Assembly (NCBI GenBank): GCA_045634085.1
Contig: JAZQZM010000027.1
Coordinates: 1-24,837 of the forward strand
DNA length: 24,837 nucleotides
Source of the DNA: HGM04593 sp045634085
Lineage (GTDB): Bacteria > Bacteroidota > Bacteroidia > Bacteroidales > Bacteroidaceae
Direction: 5' to 3'
Under the pieces are notes generated by a model. That model was not told the origin of the DNA. It was given only the letters and a program-made list of their open reading frames with translations, and did no database searches. The translations under genes and the position numbers were made by a program. Positions 8,812 through 17,541 of the stretch are shown here, piece after piece (position 1 is the stretch's first letter; the number at the start of each line of letters is the position of its first letter).

Positions 8812-8991
8812 TTATTTGGCTGGCTCCCATTTGCAGCGTACAGGCGAAATAATCGCGCCCTCGTCCTTCAGCTGTTTCATAGCCTTGTCAACCTCCTTGC
8901 GATCAATACCGCTGAGTTCGGCAACCTTGCCGGCGTTCAATGGCTCGCCGGCATCGGTCATCACTTGCAATACTTTTTCTTTTGTTTCCAT
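8812..8991 (-). CDS. Small winged-helix DNA-binding protein (59 aa)
   Basis: The protein reads METKEKVLQVMTDAGEPLNA and continues GKVAELSGIDRKEVDKAM, with a basic C-terminal wing ending in WEPAK. The pattern helix, 'GEPLNAGKVAELSGI', recognition helix and a short wing is that of stand-alone winged-helix proteins common in Bacteroidales and related to MarR-like or ArsR-like wings. It has no other domain, so it probably binds DNA as a dimer or acts as an adaptor. The ATG at 8991 is the only sensible start; the coding stop is TAA at 8812-8814. It lies 99 bp beyond the helicase stop in the same direction and converges on the phage portal across the palindrome. It could regulate the neighbouring locus, but the same protein type also occurs in unrelated chromosomal places, so this is uncertain. 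Confidence 0.8.
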   Translation of the reverse strand: METKEKVLQVMTDAGEPLNAGKVAELSGIDRKEVDKAMKQLKDEGAIISPVRCKWEPAK

Positions 8992-9090
8992 AACTGTTTT
9001 TTTAGTAGTTATTCATTATTATCAATAATCCTGTACGTACAAATGTTCGCACATTCTTTCTTTATTTATCTCATATGGCAGCAGTGCCTT

Positions 9091-12000
9091 TTACGGTAAT
9101 CTGTACCTCTCCCCGTCAAGTACAATTTTCCTGCTGTTGACAGCATATTCTATACCTCTTTTCATTGAGGTGAGTACATTGTCGCGTACGCTTGCATACC
9201 CCAGCAGATGCGCCGTTTCGGCAATGAGGCCCTCTTCATTGATGGCAAACTGTTCCTTAAGAACCTTTATGGCTGCCTGAGCTACCTCTTCGGGTGCTAT
9301 GTCCAACGCTTCTCTTCCCGATGCTGTACGGAATCCCCTATAGTTGTCGAACTGTTCCCTGTCTTTCCAGAAGAAAATGTCATCTTTGCCGCTGGTTACA
9401 AGTTGCATCTTTGTGAACAGTTCGGCAAGGTATGCGTTTATACGGTTCCCGTTACGGCTTATGTTGTAATTGCCAAGCAGTTTCTTTATCAGCAAACGAC
9501 GGCTGATTGGCGCTTCTACATCGAGAATCGTCTCTATGTCCTTGATTACAGTCCGTGTATATTCTCCCTGTGAGAACAGTGCCGAGTCGCCTGAACGTTT
9601 TTTTAGTACAGCCGATACGTATTCCTGTGCATCCTCCTTCGTCTCCTGGACAATTTCTACCGGTTCCTCCGTTTCTTCCACAAGAGGCTTTTCTATAATC
9701 ACGGGTTCTTCCTCCTGCATTGAGACTGTACGTTCAATCTCTCTTGTTATACAGTCGAGCACATGTCTAGGGGTATCCCACCATTCAATTGACCATATAT
9801 TATACGTGCGCCACCCCAGTTGAGAGAGTACGGCCGGCGTCGTGACATTCCTGTCGTGGGCTGTGGTTGAAACGGTGTAGTTGTAGCCGTCGCACAAAAG
9901 ACCCAGCAGATAACATTCCGGGTTCTTCGGGTCAATTATGCCAATGTCAATGCGGTACTCTGATGAACCTACATCGGTGTTTATCATATATCCTCTTTCG
10001 CGCAGGGCTGTTGCTACAGACTCAACTAAGGCATCCTTCTCCTTTCGCTTCTGCGCGTATTCAAGATTCATGAGTGCACTCTTGCCGCGTTCGGCATATT
10101 CAAGGAACGACCTTAGATATTGCACTCCCTTTGCATTGGAACGATAGAGGTCTATCTCATCGGGGCGCAACGAAGAGAATACTTTCATGCTGCACCTAGC
10201 ACGTGAAACCGCCACATTCAGACGCCGTTCGCCGCCGTTGCGGTTCAGCGGGCCGAAATTCATGGCTACTTTACCCGATTTGTCGCGGCCGTAACCAACC
10301 GAGAAGAGAATGACGTCACGTTCATCACCCTGTACATTCTCAAGGTTCTTTATAAATATCGGTTCATGCAAGTTGGCTGCAGCAACCTCCAGTTTCGGGT
10401 TCTTGCGAAGCATGTCATTGAGCATGTCCTCAATGAGAGACTGCTGGTTGACATTGAATGTCACTACACCGATGCTCTTGCCCGAATCTGTCGATAGCAG
10501 ATGTTCAATTTCCTTGAGTACGGCTTTGGCTTCCTCTTTGTTATGACGTCCGCTGCCTCGTTCGTAGACTCCGTTTACGAACTCCAACGACACCTTTGTT
10601 GCCATGTCGTCATTTGACGGGAATGTCAGCAGCGAGTTCTTGTAGAAGTGGCGGTTGCTGAACGTAATAAGACTCTCGTGCCTGCTGCGGTAGTGCCACA
10701 GCAAGTGCTTCTGTGGCATTGACATTGCCAGGCAATCTTCGAGAATGCTCTCAAGGTCTTCGCTTTCGGAATGCTGTTCGCTGAAGTTGTCGGCTACAAA
10801 GAAACTTGTCGGCGGCAACTGGTGCTCGTCACCTACAATTATTGCACTCTTGCCTCGTGATATGGCTGCTATGGCTTCGCATGTAGGCATCTGTGAGGCC
10901 TCATCAAAGACAACCAGGTCAAACTGCGGCCACTCCTGGCTGAGATACTGCGATACAGATAGTGGGCTCATGAGCATGGCCGGGCACATCCTTGATATCA
11001 GGTCGGGAATAGTGTCGAACAATTTGCGTATTGAAACTCCACGGCATCCGTTTCTAATACATTTCTGTAGATATCCCACATCAGAACTCTGTGCGGCCTC
11101 CTTGTGCAGTGCCGGCAGCATTGCGGCCATTCTTGTTCTCAGTTCCTTTTGTGTAAGCTCTTCAAACTTGTTGCACAGTTTCCTGAATCTCTGTATCTTC
11201 TCCTCGAATAGAATGGACTGGAAGAAACTGAGTCCGTCATCCAGCGATATGTAATAGTCGGCACAATGCTTGAAAAGACTCTTGTTGTATATGTCAGCAA
11301 TGTGGTTGAATTCAATGTTGCCTTTCTCAAAACTTTCAACTACAGTGGCGAGTCCTGAATCGCACACTTGCGCACGTATATTATTGTATGCTACTTTGCT
11401 GCGCAGATTCTCTATATTTGCACTCCAGAGTGAGAGGGTCTCGTCCAGTTTGGCGAGTGACAAGTAATCCAATGATGCACAGGTGAGTGCTTCCAACGCG
11501 GTAAGACTGTTGTTGAACCTGTCATATGCTGCAATGTATCTCTCCAGTGTCTTGCCATGCTTGGCCATGAAACTGTCGTAGCCTGCCATGTACATTCCCG
11601 AAACCGACTGTACCGTGAGTTCAAGAGATGTGAATGCCGTGAGCAGTCTTGACAGTCCTGCCTTATATGAATTAAGGCAGGATGCATTTGCCTTGGCCAG
11701 TTCCCTCCTTGTCTCGTATGAATTGAATGTAAGCTCAACAGTTTCATTATATCTCTTCTGTAGGTTGTGAATACAGTCAAGGGTTTCAAAAAGGGGTATA
11801 ATCTCCGTTTTGTCTATCTGTCTCCCGCCTTTGGTGAGTGAAGAGAATTTTTTGATTACACTATTGCGGTCAATGTGGCGCATCAGGAACCATTTGTTCT
11901 CGGCATTCAACCACATCCGGCGCCAACCCTCATATTCTGTCTCAAAAATTTTATCCTGATACTTGTCTTGCAGACCGCATTTCGCTGTTTCCAGCTCTTC

Positions 12001-14835
12001 TCTAAGTGCAGCCAACTCTTCCAATGCGCTAAGCATGCTGCTTTCAAAGCCGACAATAAGGCTTGTTGGTATCTCATTGCCATGTAATGTCGTGGCAATG
12101 TCATACATGGCCTGGTGCTGTTTTCTGGTGAAACTGCACATCCCGTTACCAATCACTCCCGACAAAGGAGATATTGTGTCCGTAAAATCCCTGATATCCT
12201 GTACCGTGTTGTTTATGCAGCCGGTAATCTGGTTTCTCAGTTTTGGCGAGTACTCGGTAAGTCCTATCCCCTTTAAACTATTTCCTTGCCCTGTGATGAT
12301 TTCGGCTACCGACATGAAACTTTCAATAGTCTCCTCATGCTCGCGATACTTTTGTGGAGTAAGAACTTTTATATAATTTTCGTCAATGTTGACAACTTTG
12401 CCAACTCCAATTGCCGAGTACATGGCAAGGCAGTCGTATATTGACCATCCGCAAGGATGCACTCTGTGAAGATGTTCCACGTGGCCGTCCAGTTCCCTTT
12501 TCAGTTCGTCGAGATGTTCAGCCTCGTCGGCAAAAGCATTGTCAGCAGCAGATTGCATTACTTCGGTGGTTTTGCGCAACTGTTCCATTACAAGACTTTT
12601 CTTAGTCTTGTTGGAATGCAACTCAAGGCAGAACGGTGCAAGTCCTATGGCTGCAAGACGTTTCTGTACAACCTCAAGTGCAGCCATCTTCTCAGCTACA
12701 AAAAGAACCCGTTTGCCATGGAACAGTGCATTGGCTATAATGTTGGTAATGGTCTGTGACTTTCCTGTTCCCGGGGGGCCATGCAGAACGAAACTCTTGT
12801 CTGCTGCCGAATCGATGATTGCTGCCAGCTGTGAAGAGTCGGCGCTGATTGGCAACGCCACATCCTTTGAACGTGTCTCTTCTTTGAGAGTATCCGCGCC
12901 ATCTGCTATTCCCTCGTGGAGTTTGCCGTCGACAAGGCTGGAAACAAGGGGGTGTGCCTGTATCCTCTGGCGATTGTATTTCAAGTCGTTCCATATGACA
13001 AAACGGTTGAATTCGAAGATGCTGATGGTGGCCTCTTCAATGACGTCCCAATTCTCCTGTTCCATTATTGCTTTGCGCACAGCAGCCAGGATATATCTGG
13101 TGTCGACTCCATTTTCGTTCTGTAGGGCCGAGGTTACATCGGGAATCTCTATGCTGTAGTTCTGCTTAAGAAACTCGAACAGTGTCTCGTTCAGGAAAGG
13201 GTCCTCCTCGCGGCTTGTCATGTAGTAACCCTTATTCGCCGATTTCCTTTCAAGGCGGATAGGGTAGAGGATAATGGGCGCAAAAAACGGCATGTTTCTG
13301 CCTGGTTCGAACCATTTGAGGAAACCGAGTGCTATGAACAGTGTGTTGGCTCCACTCTCTTCCAATGTCAGGCGTGAGGTACGGTATAGGTTTGTAAGTG
13401 TTTTTGTAAGTGTCTCGTCCTTCTGATATGACCTGAGGCGGTTACTCTCAACCTCCTTGCGCAGCAGGTCATGTATGGGGTCATCGTCACTAATCCTTTC
13501 TCCAAGATCCTTGCTCGCAGTTGCTGTACCCCAATCCTCGGGGCGTTCTATGATGTTTATCTCCTTGTTGGCATATAATGGTTTCACCAACTCTGTCAGT
13601 GAAGAGACCATTATGCGCAAAGTATTCCTGGTAAAATGTATGTTCAGAAGGTTGTTGCGTGTGCTCAGGTCAAGCAGGCGTCGTTCCCAAAGGTCAAAGC
13701 GGTTCAGTTCGTTGCGGTCCTTCCTGAAAGTGTAAATTTCTCCCAAATCCTCGGGCGTGCCATGAGGCCCATTTACAGGGTCGGGATTTACAACTTCATA
13801 TTCGTGTCCATTGTATATCCTTTGTGGAATTGGCTGTACTCCTGCAAGTCTTGCACGTGATACGTCAAGTACATATTCGAACTTGTTGATATTCTTTATT
13901 TTCTCATTTGCGGCAGAGACGGCCTGGTCAAAGGAAAGTCTGCAGCCCTCATTGGCTCCCGTTGTCTCAACAAGAATTACCTCGTTTATGCCCTCGGCAG
14001 TGCGTTTGGTTATGACAGTAGGGTCATCATTCACACTGTCGGCAAACATGTCGTTTATCAGCCAGCATCCGGCAAAGGCGTGGTCGTCCTGCATTATAAG
14101 CAACGGGTGGAGGCCTACGGCCTCAAGGCACGAACACATGAGGAGTGCCATGTCAAGGCAACATCCCCTTTTGCCGCGTTCTTCGCTGAGCAACTCCTCG
14201 CATGTCCTTATCTTCTGTCCGTGTTTGGCAAGAGTCATTGTGGGGTAACAGTATGTGATGTTCTGCTCCGATATCGCTTCGTACAATGCACCCACAATCT
14301 TCTTTGGACGATTGGGGACATCCTGAAGATATGCACTCAAAGAACAGTTTCCGGTCCATTTCTCCAGAATCTGTGTGGCACGTGAAATAATGGGGTCAAG
14401 AGCTATGTGTCTTGGCGTTACAAATGCTGCAAGGTATTGTGACATGAAGGAGTTTCCCCAATATTGACAATAGTCAAGAATGTCCACTTCCTTTGTCACG
14501 TGGGCAAGGATTCCGTTCTCTCCCTCTACGTCAGTATTCTTACCGATGACCTGAACCGTTGTCTTGGCTGTGACCTTCTCGGTAATGTTGCATATGTAGG
14601 AACTGTTTATTGCAGGGTGCATGTCAGTTGCCTTCCAGTACTCTCCGGCAGGCAGGCTCACGATGTGCTCTACGAGAGTGTCGGCAAACTCCGGGTCAAA
14701 ACTTACTTTAACAGTCAGGTTCTCATAGTTTGTGTCACTATCGTTCTTTACTGTTATGTTTCTGATGATTGCGACTTTGTTCTGAACCAAGGCGTAACTC
14801 ACCATTGGAATCAGATCTATGTTGACTCTTATCAT
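9091..14835 (-). CDS. DUF4011-helicase-Vsr/DUF559-DUF3320 defence-type protein with transglutaminase-like N-terminus
   Basis: This 1914-aa protein starts with a beta-rich region (about 1-110) and a transglutaminase-like domain (about 130-330) with GCCLD (Cys226) and DDHAFAG (His252). DUF4011 begins near residue 381 (LWERRLLDLSTRN). The SF1 helicase follows: Walker A GPPGTGKS (Lys692), motif II DEAS (Asp1311-Glu1312), then GDEHQLPP, and motif VI NVAVSRAR. A Vsr/DUF559-type nuclease domain has RIDIG (Asp1630), CDG (Asp1649), AHDRNV and LGWRTYNIWS. DUF3320 ends the chain. The core order DUF4011, helicase, Vsr, DUF3320 matches the single-gene anti-phage family named Hhe. It probably acts on foreign or aberrant DNA by ATP-driven unwinding plus cleavage; the transglutaminase-like part may be a protease or sensor. 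The ATG at 14835 follows an AAGGAG with no spacer. The gene lies 128 bp after the RyR membrane protein gene. Domain calls are solid; defence is inferred from the family. Confidence 0.85.
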   Translation of the reverse strand: MIRVNIDLIPMVSYALVQNKVAIIRNITVKNDSDTNYENLTVKVSFDPEFADTLVEHIVSLPAGEYWKATDMHPAINSSYICNITEKVTAKTTVQVIGKNTDVEGENGILAHVTKEVDILDYCQYWGNSFMSQYLAAFVTPRHIALDPIISRATQILEKWTGNCSLSAYLQDVPNRPKKIVGALYEAISEQNITYCYPTMTLAKHGQKIRTCEELLSEERGKRGCCLDMALLMCSCLEAVGLHPLLIMQDDHAFAGCWLINDMFADSVNDDPTVITKRTAEGINEVILVETTGANEGCRLSFDQAVSAANEKIKNINKFEYVLDVSRARLAGVQPIPQRIYNGHEYEVVNPDPVNGPHGTPEDLGEIYTFRKDRNELNRFDLWERRLLDLSTRNNLLNIHFTRNTLRIMVSSLTELVKPLYANKEINIIERPEDWGTATASKDLGERISDDDPIHDLLRKEVESNRLRSYQKDETLTKTLTNLYRTSRLTLEESGANTLFIALGFLKWFEPGRNMPFFAPIILYPIRLERKSANKGYYMTSREEDPFLNETLFEFLKQNYSIEIPDVTSALQNENGVDTRYILAAVRKAIMEQENWDVIEEATISIFEFNRFVIWNDLKYNRQRIQAHPLVSSLVDGKLHEGIADGADTLKEETRSKDVALPISADSSQLAAIIDSAADKSFVLHGPPGTGKSQTITNIIANALFHGKRVLFVAEKMAALEVVQKRLAAIGLAPFCLELHSNKTKKSLVMEQLRKTTEVMQSAADNAFADEAEHLDELKRELDGHVEHLHRVHPCGWSIYDCLAMYSAIGVGKVVNIDENYIKVLTPQKYREHEETIESFMSVAEIITGQGNSLKGIGLTEYSPKLRNQITGCINNTVQDIRDFTDTISPLSGVIGNGMCSFTRKQHQAMYDIATTLHGNEIPTSLIVGFESSMLSALEELAALREELETAKCGLQDKYQDKIFETEYEGWRRMWLNAENKWFLMRHIDRNSVIKKFSSLTKGGRQIDKTEIIPLFETLDCIHNLQKRYNETVELTFNSYETRRELAKANASCLNSYKAGLSRLLTAFTSLELTVQSVSGMYMAGYDSFMAKHGKTLERYIAAYDRFNNSLTALEALTCASLDYLSLAKLDETLSLWSANIENLRSKVAYNNIRAQVCDSGLATVVESFEKGNIEFNHIADIYNKSLFKHCADYYISLDDGLSFFQSILFEEKIQRFRKLCNKFEELTQKELRTRMAAMLPALHKEAAQSSDVGYLQKCIRNGCRGVSIRKLFDTIPDLISRMCPAMLMSPLSVSQYLSQEWPQFDLVVFDEASQMPTCEAIAAISRGKSAIIVGDEHQLPPTSFFVADNFSEQHSESEDLESILEDCLAMSMPQKHLLWHYRSRHESLITFSNRHFYKNSLLTFPSNDDMATKVSLEFVNGVYERGSGRHNKEEAKAVLKEIEHLLSTDSGKSIGVVTFNVNQQSLIEDMLNDMLRKNPKLEVAAANLHEPIFIKNLENVQGDERDVILFSVGYGRDKSGKVAMNFGPLNRNGGERRLNVAVSRARCSMKVFSSLRPDEIDLYRSNAKGVQYLRSFLEYAERGKSALMNLEYAQKRKEKDALVESVATALRERGYMINTDVGSSEYRIDIGIIDPKNPECYLLGLLCDGYNYTVSTTAHDRNVTTPAVLSQLGWRTYNIWSIEWWDTPRHVLDCITREIERTVSMQEEEPVIIEKPLVEETEEPVEIVQETKEDAQEYVSAVLKKRSGDSALFSQGEYTRTVIKDIETILDVEAPISRRLLIKKLLGNYNISRNGNRINAYLAELFTKMQLVTSGKDDIFFWKDREQFDNYRGFRTASGREALDIAPEEVAQAAIKVLKEQFAINEEGLIAETAHLLGYASVRDNVLTSMKRGIEYAVNSRKIVLDGERYRLP

Positions 14836-14841
14836 CTCCTT
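14836..14841 (-). promoter_or_regulatory. Shine-Dalgarno-like AAGGAG abutting the helicase start
   Basis: On the minus strand AAGGAG touches the ATG at 14835 directly. Strong SD sites are rare in Bacteroidota, and zero spacing is not optimal, so it may be chance. No better start lies 5-9 bases downstream; the next ATG in frame is residue 11 (MVSYAL). Confidence 0.35.
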
Positions 14842-14871
14842 ATTGATTTTGTCGGTTTATTCTTTGAATAC

Positions 14872-14963
14872 TTATGTCGGCTCTGCTGCTTGTATGAAGC
14901 CTGTGAGGTCATAGATAACTTTAACCTCTCCGTTTTCACCTTTCACCTCGCTGATGCTGGGTG
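14872..14963 (-). other. Open -1 frame continuing past the RyR gene stop
   Basis: Read in the -1 frame relative to the RyR gene, this stretch stays open from before the RyR stop to a TAA at 14872-14874. It encodes KVTPSISEVKGENGEVKVIY and then DLTGFIQAAEPT, about 33 residues with a protein-like mix. The RyR gene ends ACA AAG TAA; sliding back one base at A-AAG reads AAA and continues into this frame. If used, the gap to the helicase start shrinks from 128 to 36 bp. A short random open frame is possible. Confidence 0.35.
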
Positions 14964-17150
14964 TTACTTTGTCCTTGCCAGTTTTAGAGTTGTGTCAACC
15001 ACATTGCAGTCATATGACTGTATGTTCTCACTCAATTCTTCCCATGGACATATATATACGTTGTGTTTCTTGACAATATCATTCTCCTTGCCATATACAT
15101 AGCCCATAAGTTTGTGCGATGCTATCCAGCGTTCATGTTCCACCATAGCTATGATGACAAGCAGTCTGGCATCGTTACTGTCGCATTCATATGTGGTGGT
15201 CTCGGCCTTTCTGCTTTCGGCATACTCAATGTATGCATCAAGTCTCTCCTTGGAACAGCCGTTGCCCAGTCCCATAAGAATCATTTTAGTACTGCGGTGC
15301 AGGGTGTTCGAGATGTTCTGTGCTATTCTGCGGTTTATGTCGCGTATTGCGTGGTAACGCGACATGTTCTTCTTTGTAATTAACCGTGTGATTTCTGTTT
15401 CGCCGAAACACTTCTGCCACAACTTCTCGGGGTCGATGTCCGATTTTTCATACACTTTGTTGAACTCCTGTGCTGCGGTGAGAATATTGTCGGACAGAAT
15501 AGTGTCGCAGCAGTACAAATCCTTCTCCTCTCCAAAAAGACAAATCTCAATGTTGTATCCTGCAGTCGAACTGTTGAGACTTTCAGCAGCTTCACGTATG
15601 CGTTTTGCATTGCCGGCATTGTAGCATCTTACCATTATCTTGAGTGGTGCCTGGCACGTGCCACGTGAATTTAAAGCATATTTGAACATGTTTACGGCCA
15701 ATGCAAGCCCGGCGTTGTCGTTGTTGAGTGCAATGACAATATAATTCAGCCCGTTGATTGTAGCCTTTACCTTGTCCCAGAATACTTCTGAGTCAACAGG
15801 TGCCTGAATCAATTCCAGTTCATCTTCTCCAATGGCTGGCATTTTTTGACGGACTAACCCGGCAATACTGTTCATCTTCTCATCTATGGCATAACACTTG
15901 AATGGACTTTTATTCATGTCGGGGCCAATGAATGCCGAAAACTCGTACAGGAACTTGAAAGCCTCAAGACCTGTATTGCCAAAGCCGATAATCATGGCTG
16001 TGAATGGTGAGGTTACTGTACCGGTCGCCTTATCTATCTCTACGCAGTTTACCGGCAAAGCGCTTTCCCTTTGTTTGAGTGTAGTTACTGAGAGATATGC
16101 CGAGTCTATTATCTTGATTCTTACACCCATGTTACCGTTGCCATACTGTGCGTAGTGGTCAAAAACCTCGTTGTTGGCATCCCTGCGTGCATGTACGTAA
16201 ACGATATTCTCATTACTGTCTCTGTGGCAAATCCTTTTGTCGTGCAACATGTTCAGTGCTCCGGCAATGTTCAGTGCCTCGTCATCCGAGAGGAAATAGA
16301 AACAAACTTTCTTGCTCTTTTCTATTATTTCGCCGATGTTTCTCAGACGCAATGATGTGAATACATCTTTCTGCTCCTGTTCATTTAGTCCGGCGGGTCC
16401 GTTTAGACAGTTGTCAACAAGTGCGTCAATGTTATCTAACCGTGCAATCTCGCTGCTCTTAATCTTTATTGCCCTTGTAATGTTGCTGAGGCTTGTCTTC
16501 TTTTGAGAGTCGGAATCACTCTCTTTCTCCATGCCCACAAAGATTATTGTGTCATCAGGGTGATGTCTCCTTATATCCTCGGCCATCAGGCACGACGCCT
16601 CGTTTACTCCCCAGAACAGGTGTACAGCTCTGTTCTTTGATTTGAACAGCTTGTGTATGGCAATCTTCAAAGCCGAACTGAGCTTGTAGCCAATCATCTT
16701 GAATATGAACAGTGATGTAGTCAATGCAGCGGCAAAATGTACAAGTGAGAACGCTGTCATGTATATGATGTCTTTCTGAAATATATCCTGCACACGTCCT
16801 ATGTCATTTGATACAGCGAACATTTTGAATGCAGAAATTATTGCTCTTGGGGCAATTGACAGAAAACCGAGTTCGGCGCTGTACATTCCTGTCAGGTAGA
16901 TGATGAAACCAGCAATCCAGATGCCTGCAGATATCGGTAACAGGTTCTTTGAAACGGTTTTCATTACCTTTGCACTCTTCTTGCTATTGAAAAATAAAAC
17001 AAATGCCAGTAACACCATGAACGGGATGAGTGTCCACAATGCTATTGTGTAGAAATCTGCTTCGTCGGAATGCTGCCAGAACTCAAAAGAGTCCAGGAAT
17101 CTGTTGCAGTCAAATATTGAATATGCCAGTTCTGTTATTTTCTCTTTCAT
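14964..17150 (-). CDS. Membrane protein with TrkA-like Rossmann modules and C-terminal RyR domain
   Basis: This 728-aa protein has three membrane helices (about residues 35-54, 72-90 and 129-153). A first Rossmann-like module (about 173-350) starts AVHLFWGVNEAS and includes TIIFVGME; a second (about 384-545) starts MIIGFGNTGLE, a GxGxxG nucleotide-binding loop. A C-terminal RyR domain (about 662-728) has HERWIASHKLMGY followed by CPWEELSENIQSYD. TrkA-type modules regulate potassium channels by binding nucleotides; bacterial RyR domains have been proposed to bind ligands in conflict and signalling systems. Together these suggest a ligand-gated membrane sensor or effector, perhaps an ion-conducting one, although three TM helices give no clear pore signature. 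ATG at 17150 was chosen over a TTG at 17183. It lies upstream of, and probably in one operon with, the helicase gene. Function is inferred. Confidence 0.75.
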   Translation of the reverse strand: MKEKITELAYSIFDCNRFLDSFEFWQHSDEADFYTIALWTLIPFMVLLAFVLFFNSKKSAKVMKTVSKNLLPISAGIWIAGFIIYLTGMYSAELGFLSIAPRAIISAFKMFAVSNDIGRVQDIFQKDIIYMTAFSLVHFAAALTTSLFIFKMIGYKLSSALKIAIHKLFKSKNRAVHLFWGVNEASCLMAEDIRRHHPDDTIIFVGMEKESDSDSQKKTSLSNITRAIKIKSSEIARLDNIDALVDNCLNGPAGLNEQEQKDVFTSLRLRNIGEIIEKSKKVCFYFLSDDEALNIAGALNMLHDKRICHRDSNENIVYVHARRDANNEVFDHYAQYGNGNMGVRIKIIDSAYLSVTTLKQRESALPVNCVEIDKATGTVTSPFTAMIIGFGNTGLEAFKFLYEFSAFIGPDMNKSPFKCYAIDEKMNSIAGLVRQKMPAIGEDELELIQAPVDSEVFWDKVKATINGLNYIVIALNNDNAGLALAVNMFKYALNSRGTCQAPLKIMVRCYNAGNAKRIREAAESLNSSTAGYNIEICLFGEEKDLYCCDTILSDNILTAAQEFNKVYEKSDIDPEKLWQKCFGETEITRLITKKNMSRYHAIRDINRRIAQNISNTLHRSTKMILMGLGNGCSKERLDAYIEYAESRKAETTTYECDSNDARLLVIIAMVEHERWIASHKLMGYVYGKENDIVKKHNVYICPWEELSENIQSYDCNVVDTTLKLARTK

Positions 17151-17213
17151 GTGCTTGGTATTGTCAGTTGTGTTTTTGTACAATTCTCTTTATACAATCT
17201 TATGATTCTGCCC

Positions 17214-17330
17214 TTAAAGAGGATTTATTGATGGCTTGTAAGTGATTTTTGTTATTCTGTATTCGTTGTCATTGTATGGCTTCCCATAGGTGTGGCTGAT
17301 GAATGCATAATACTGATTTTTGTCAACCAT
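17214..17330 (-). pseudogene. Possible gene remnant or short leader ORF upstream of the RyR gene
   Basis: This 38-aa frame reads MVDKNQYYAFISHTYGKPYN and ends DNEYRITKITYKPSINPL. It looks like real protein, rich in Tyr, Asn and Ile, but has no clear ribosome site and is preceded by a stop four codons before its ATG. Further upstream (about 17345-17450), pieces such as HLKEYTDKQWPVE and IDVDYRH sit in other frames, as expected of a decayed gene with frameshifts. The YYAFISH start recalls the first strand of TIR domains, but the rest does not follow TIR. It ends 63 bp before the RyR gene start, so it could also be a translated leader. Confidence 0.3.
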
Positions 17331-17457
17331 TGTGTAAAATGATTATTTATACTGTATGTCTAATGCCTGTAGTCAACATCTATTCTACCGGCCATTGCTT
17401 GTCAGTGTACTCCTTGAGATGCCTCGACGACAGCTTATGGGTGTAAAGATGTATACG

Positions 17458-17488
17458 CAAATATAATGAGAATATTTCTCTTCTACAA
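17458..17488 (-). promoter_or_regulatory. Bacteroidota-type promoter for the RyR/helicase locus
   Basis: On the minus strand a TATATTTG box (17458-17465) matches TAnnTTTG exactly, with an ATTG-type -33 element (TTG complementary to 17486-17488) 20 bases upstream. The start would fall near 17451, giving an untranslated leader of about 300 nt before the RyR gene. No stronger box was seen nearer the gene. It lies 54 bp beyond the end of the SDR gene, which is transcribed in the same direction. Confidence 0.6.
17468..17480. promoter_or_regulatory. Dyad in the promoter spacer, operator-like
   Basis: GAGAA, three bases, TTCTC forms a 5-bp inverted repeat lying wholly between the two promoter elements. 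Such a position would let a dimeric regulator block or bend the promoter. A short dyad can be chance. Confidence 0.35.
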
Positions 17489-17541
17489 TAAATGATGCTT
17501 CTGTTTTTGATGCAGGGTGCAATGGCGGAAAATGGCTGTTT

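Noticed and set aside
9015..9029. ATTATT-ATC-AATAAT dyad upstream of the winged-helix gene
   Set aside because: It is AT-only and in an AT-rich gap, so likely chance; no convincing TAnnTTTG box accompanies it.
14464..15102. 212-aa plus-strand frame, Cys/Tyr/Val-rich, looking like a membrane protein
   Set aside because: It is antisense to the helicase and RyR genes, both of which have clear domains.
17214..17330. TIR domain suggested by YYAFISH
   Set aside because: The rest of the 38 residues shows none of the later TIR strands or the catalytic Glu.
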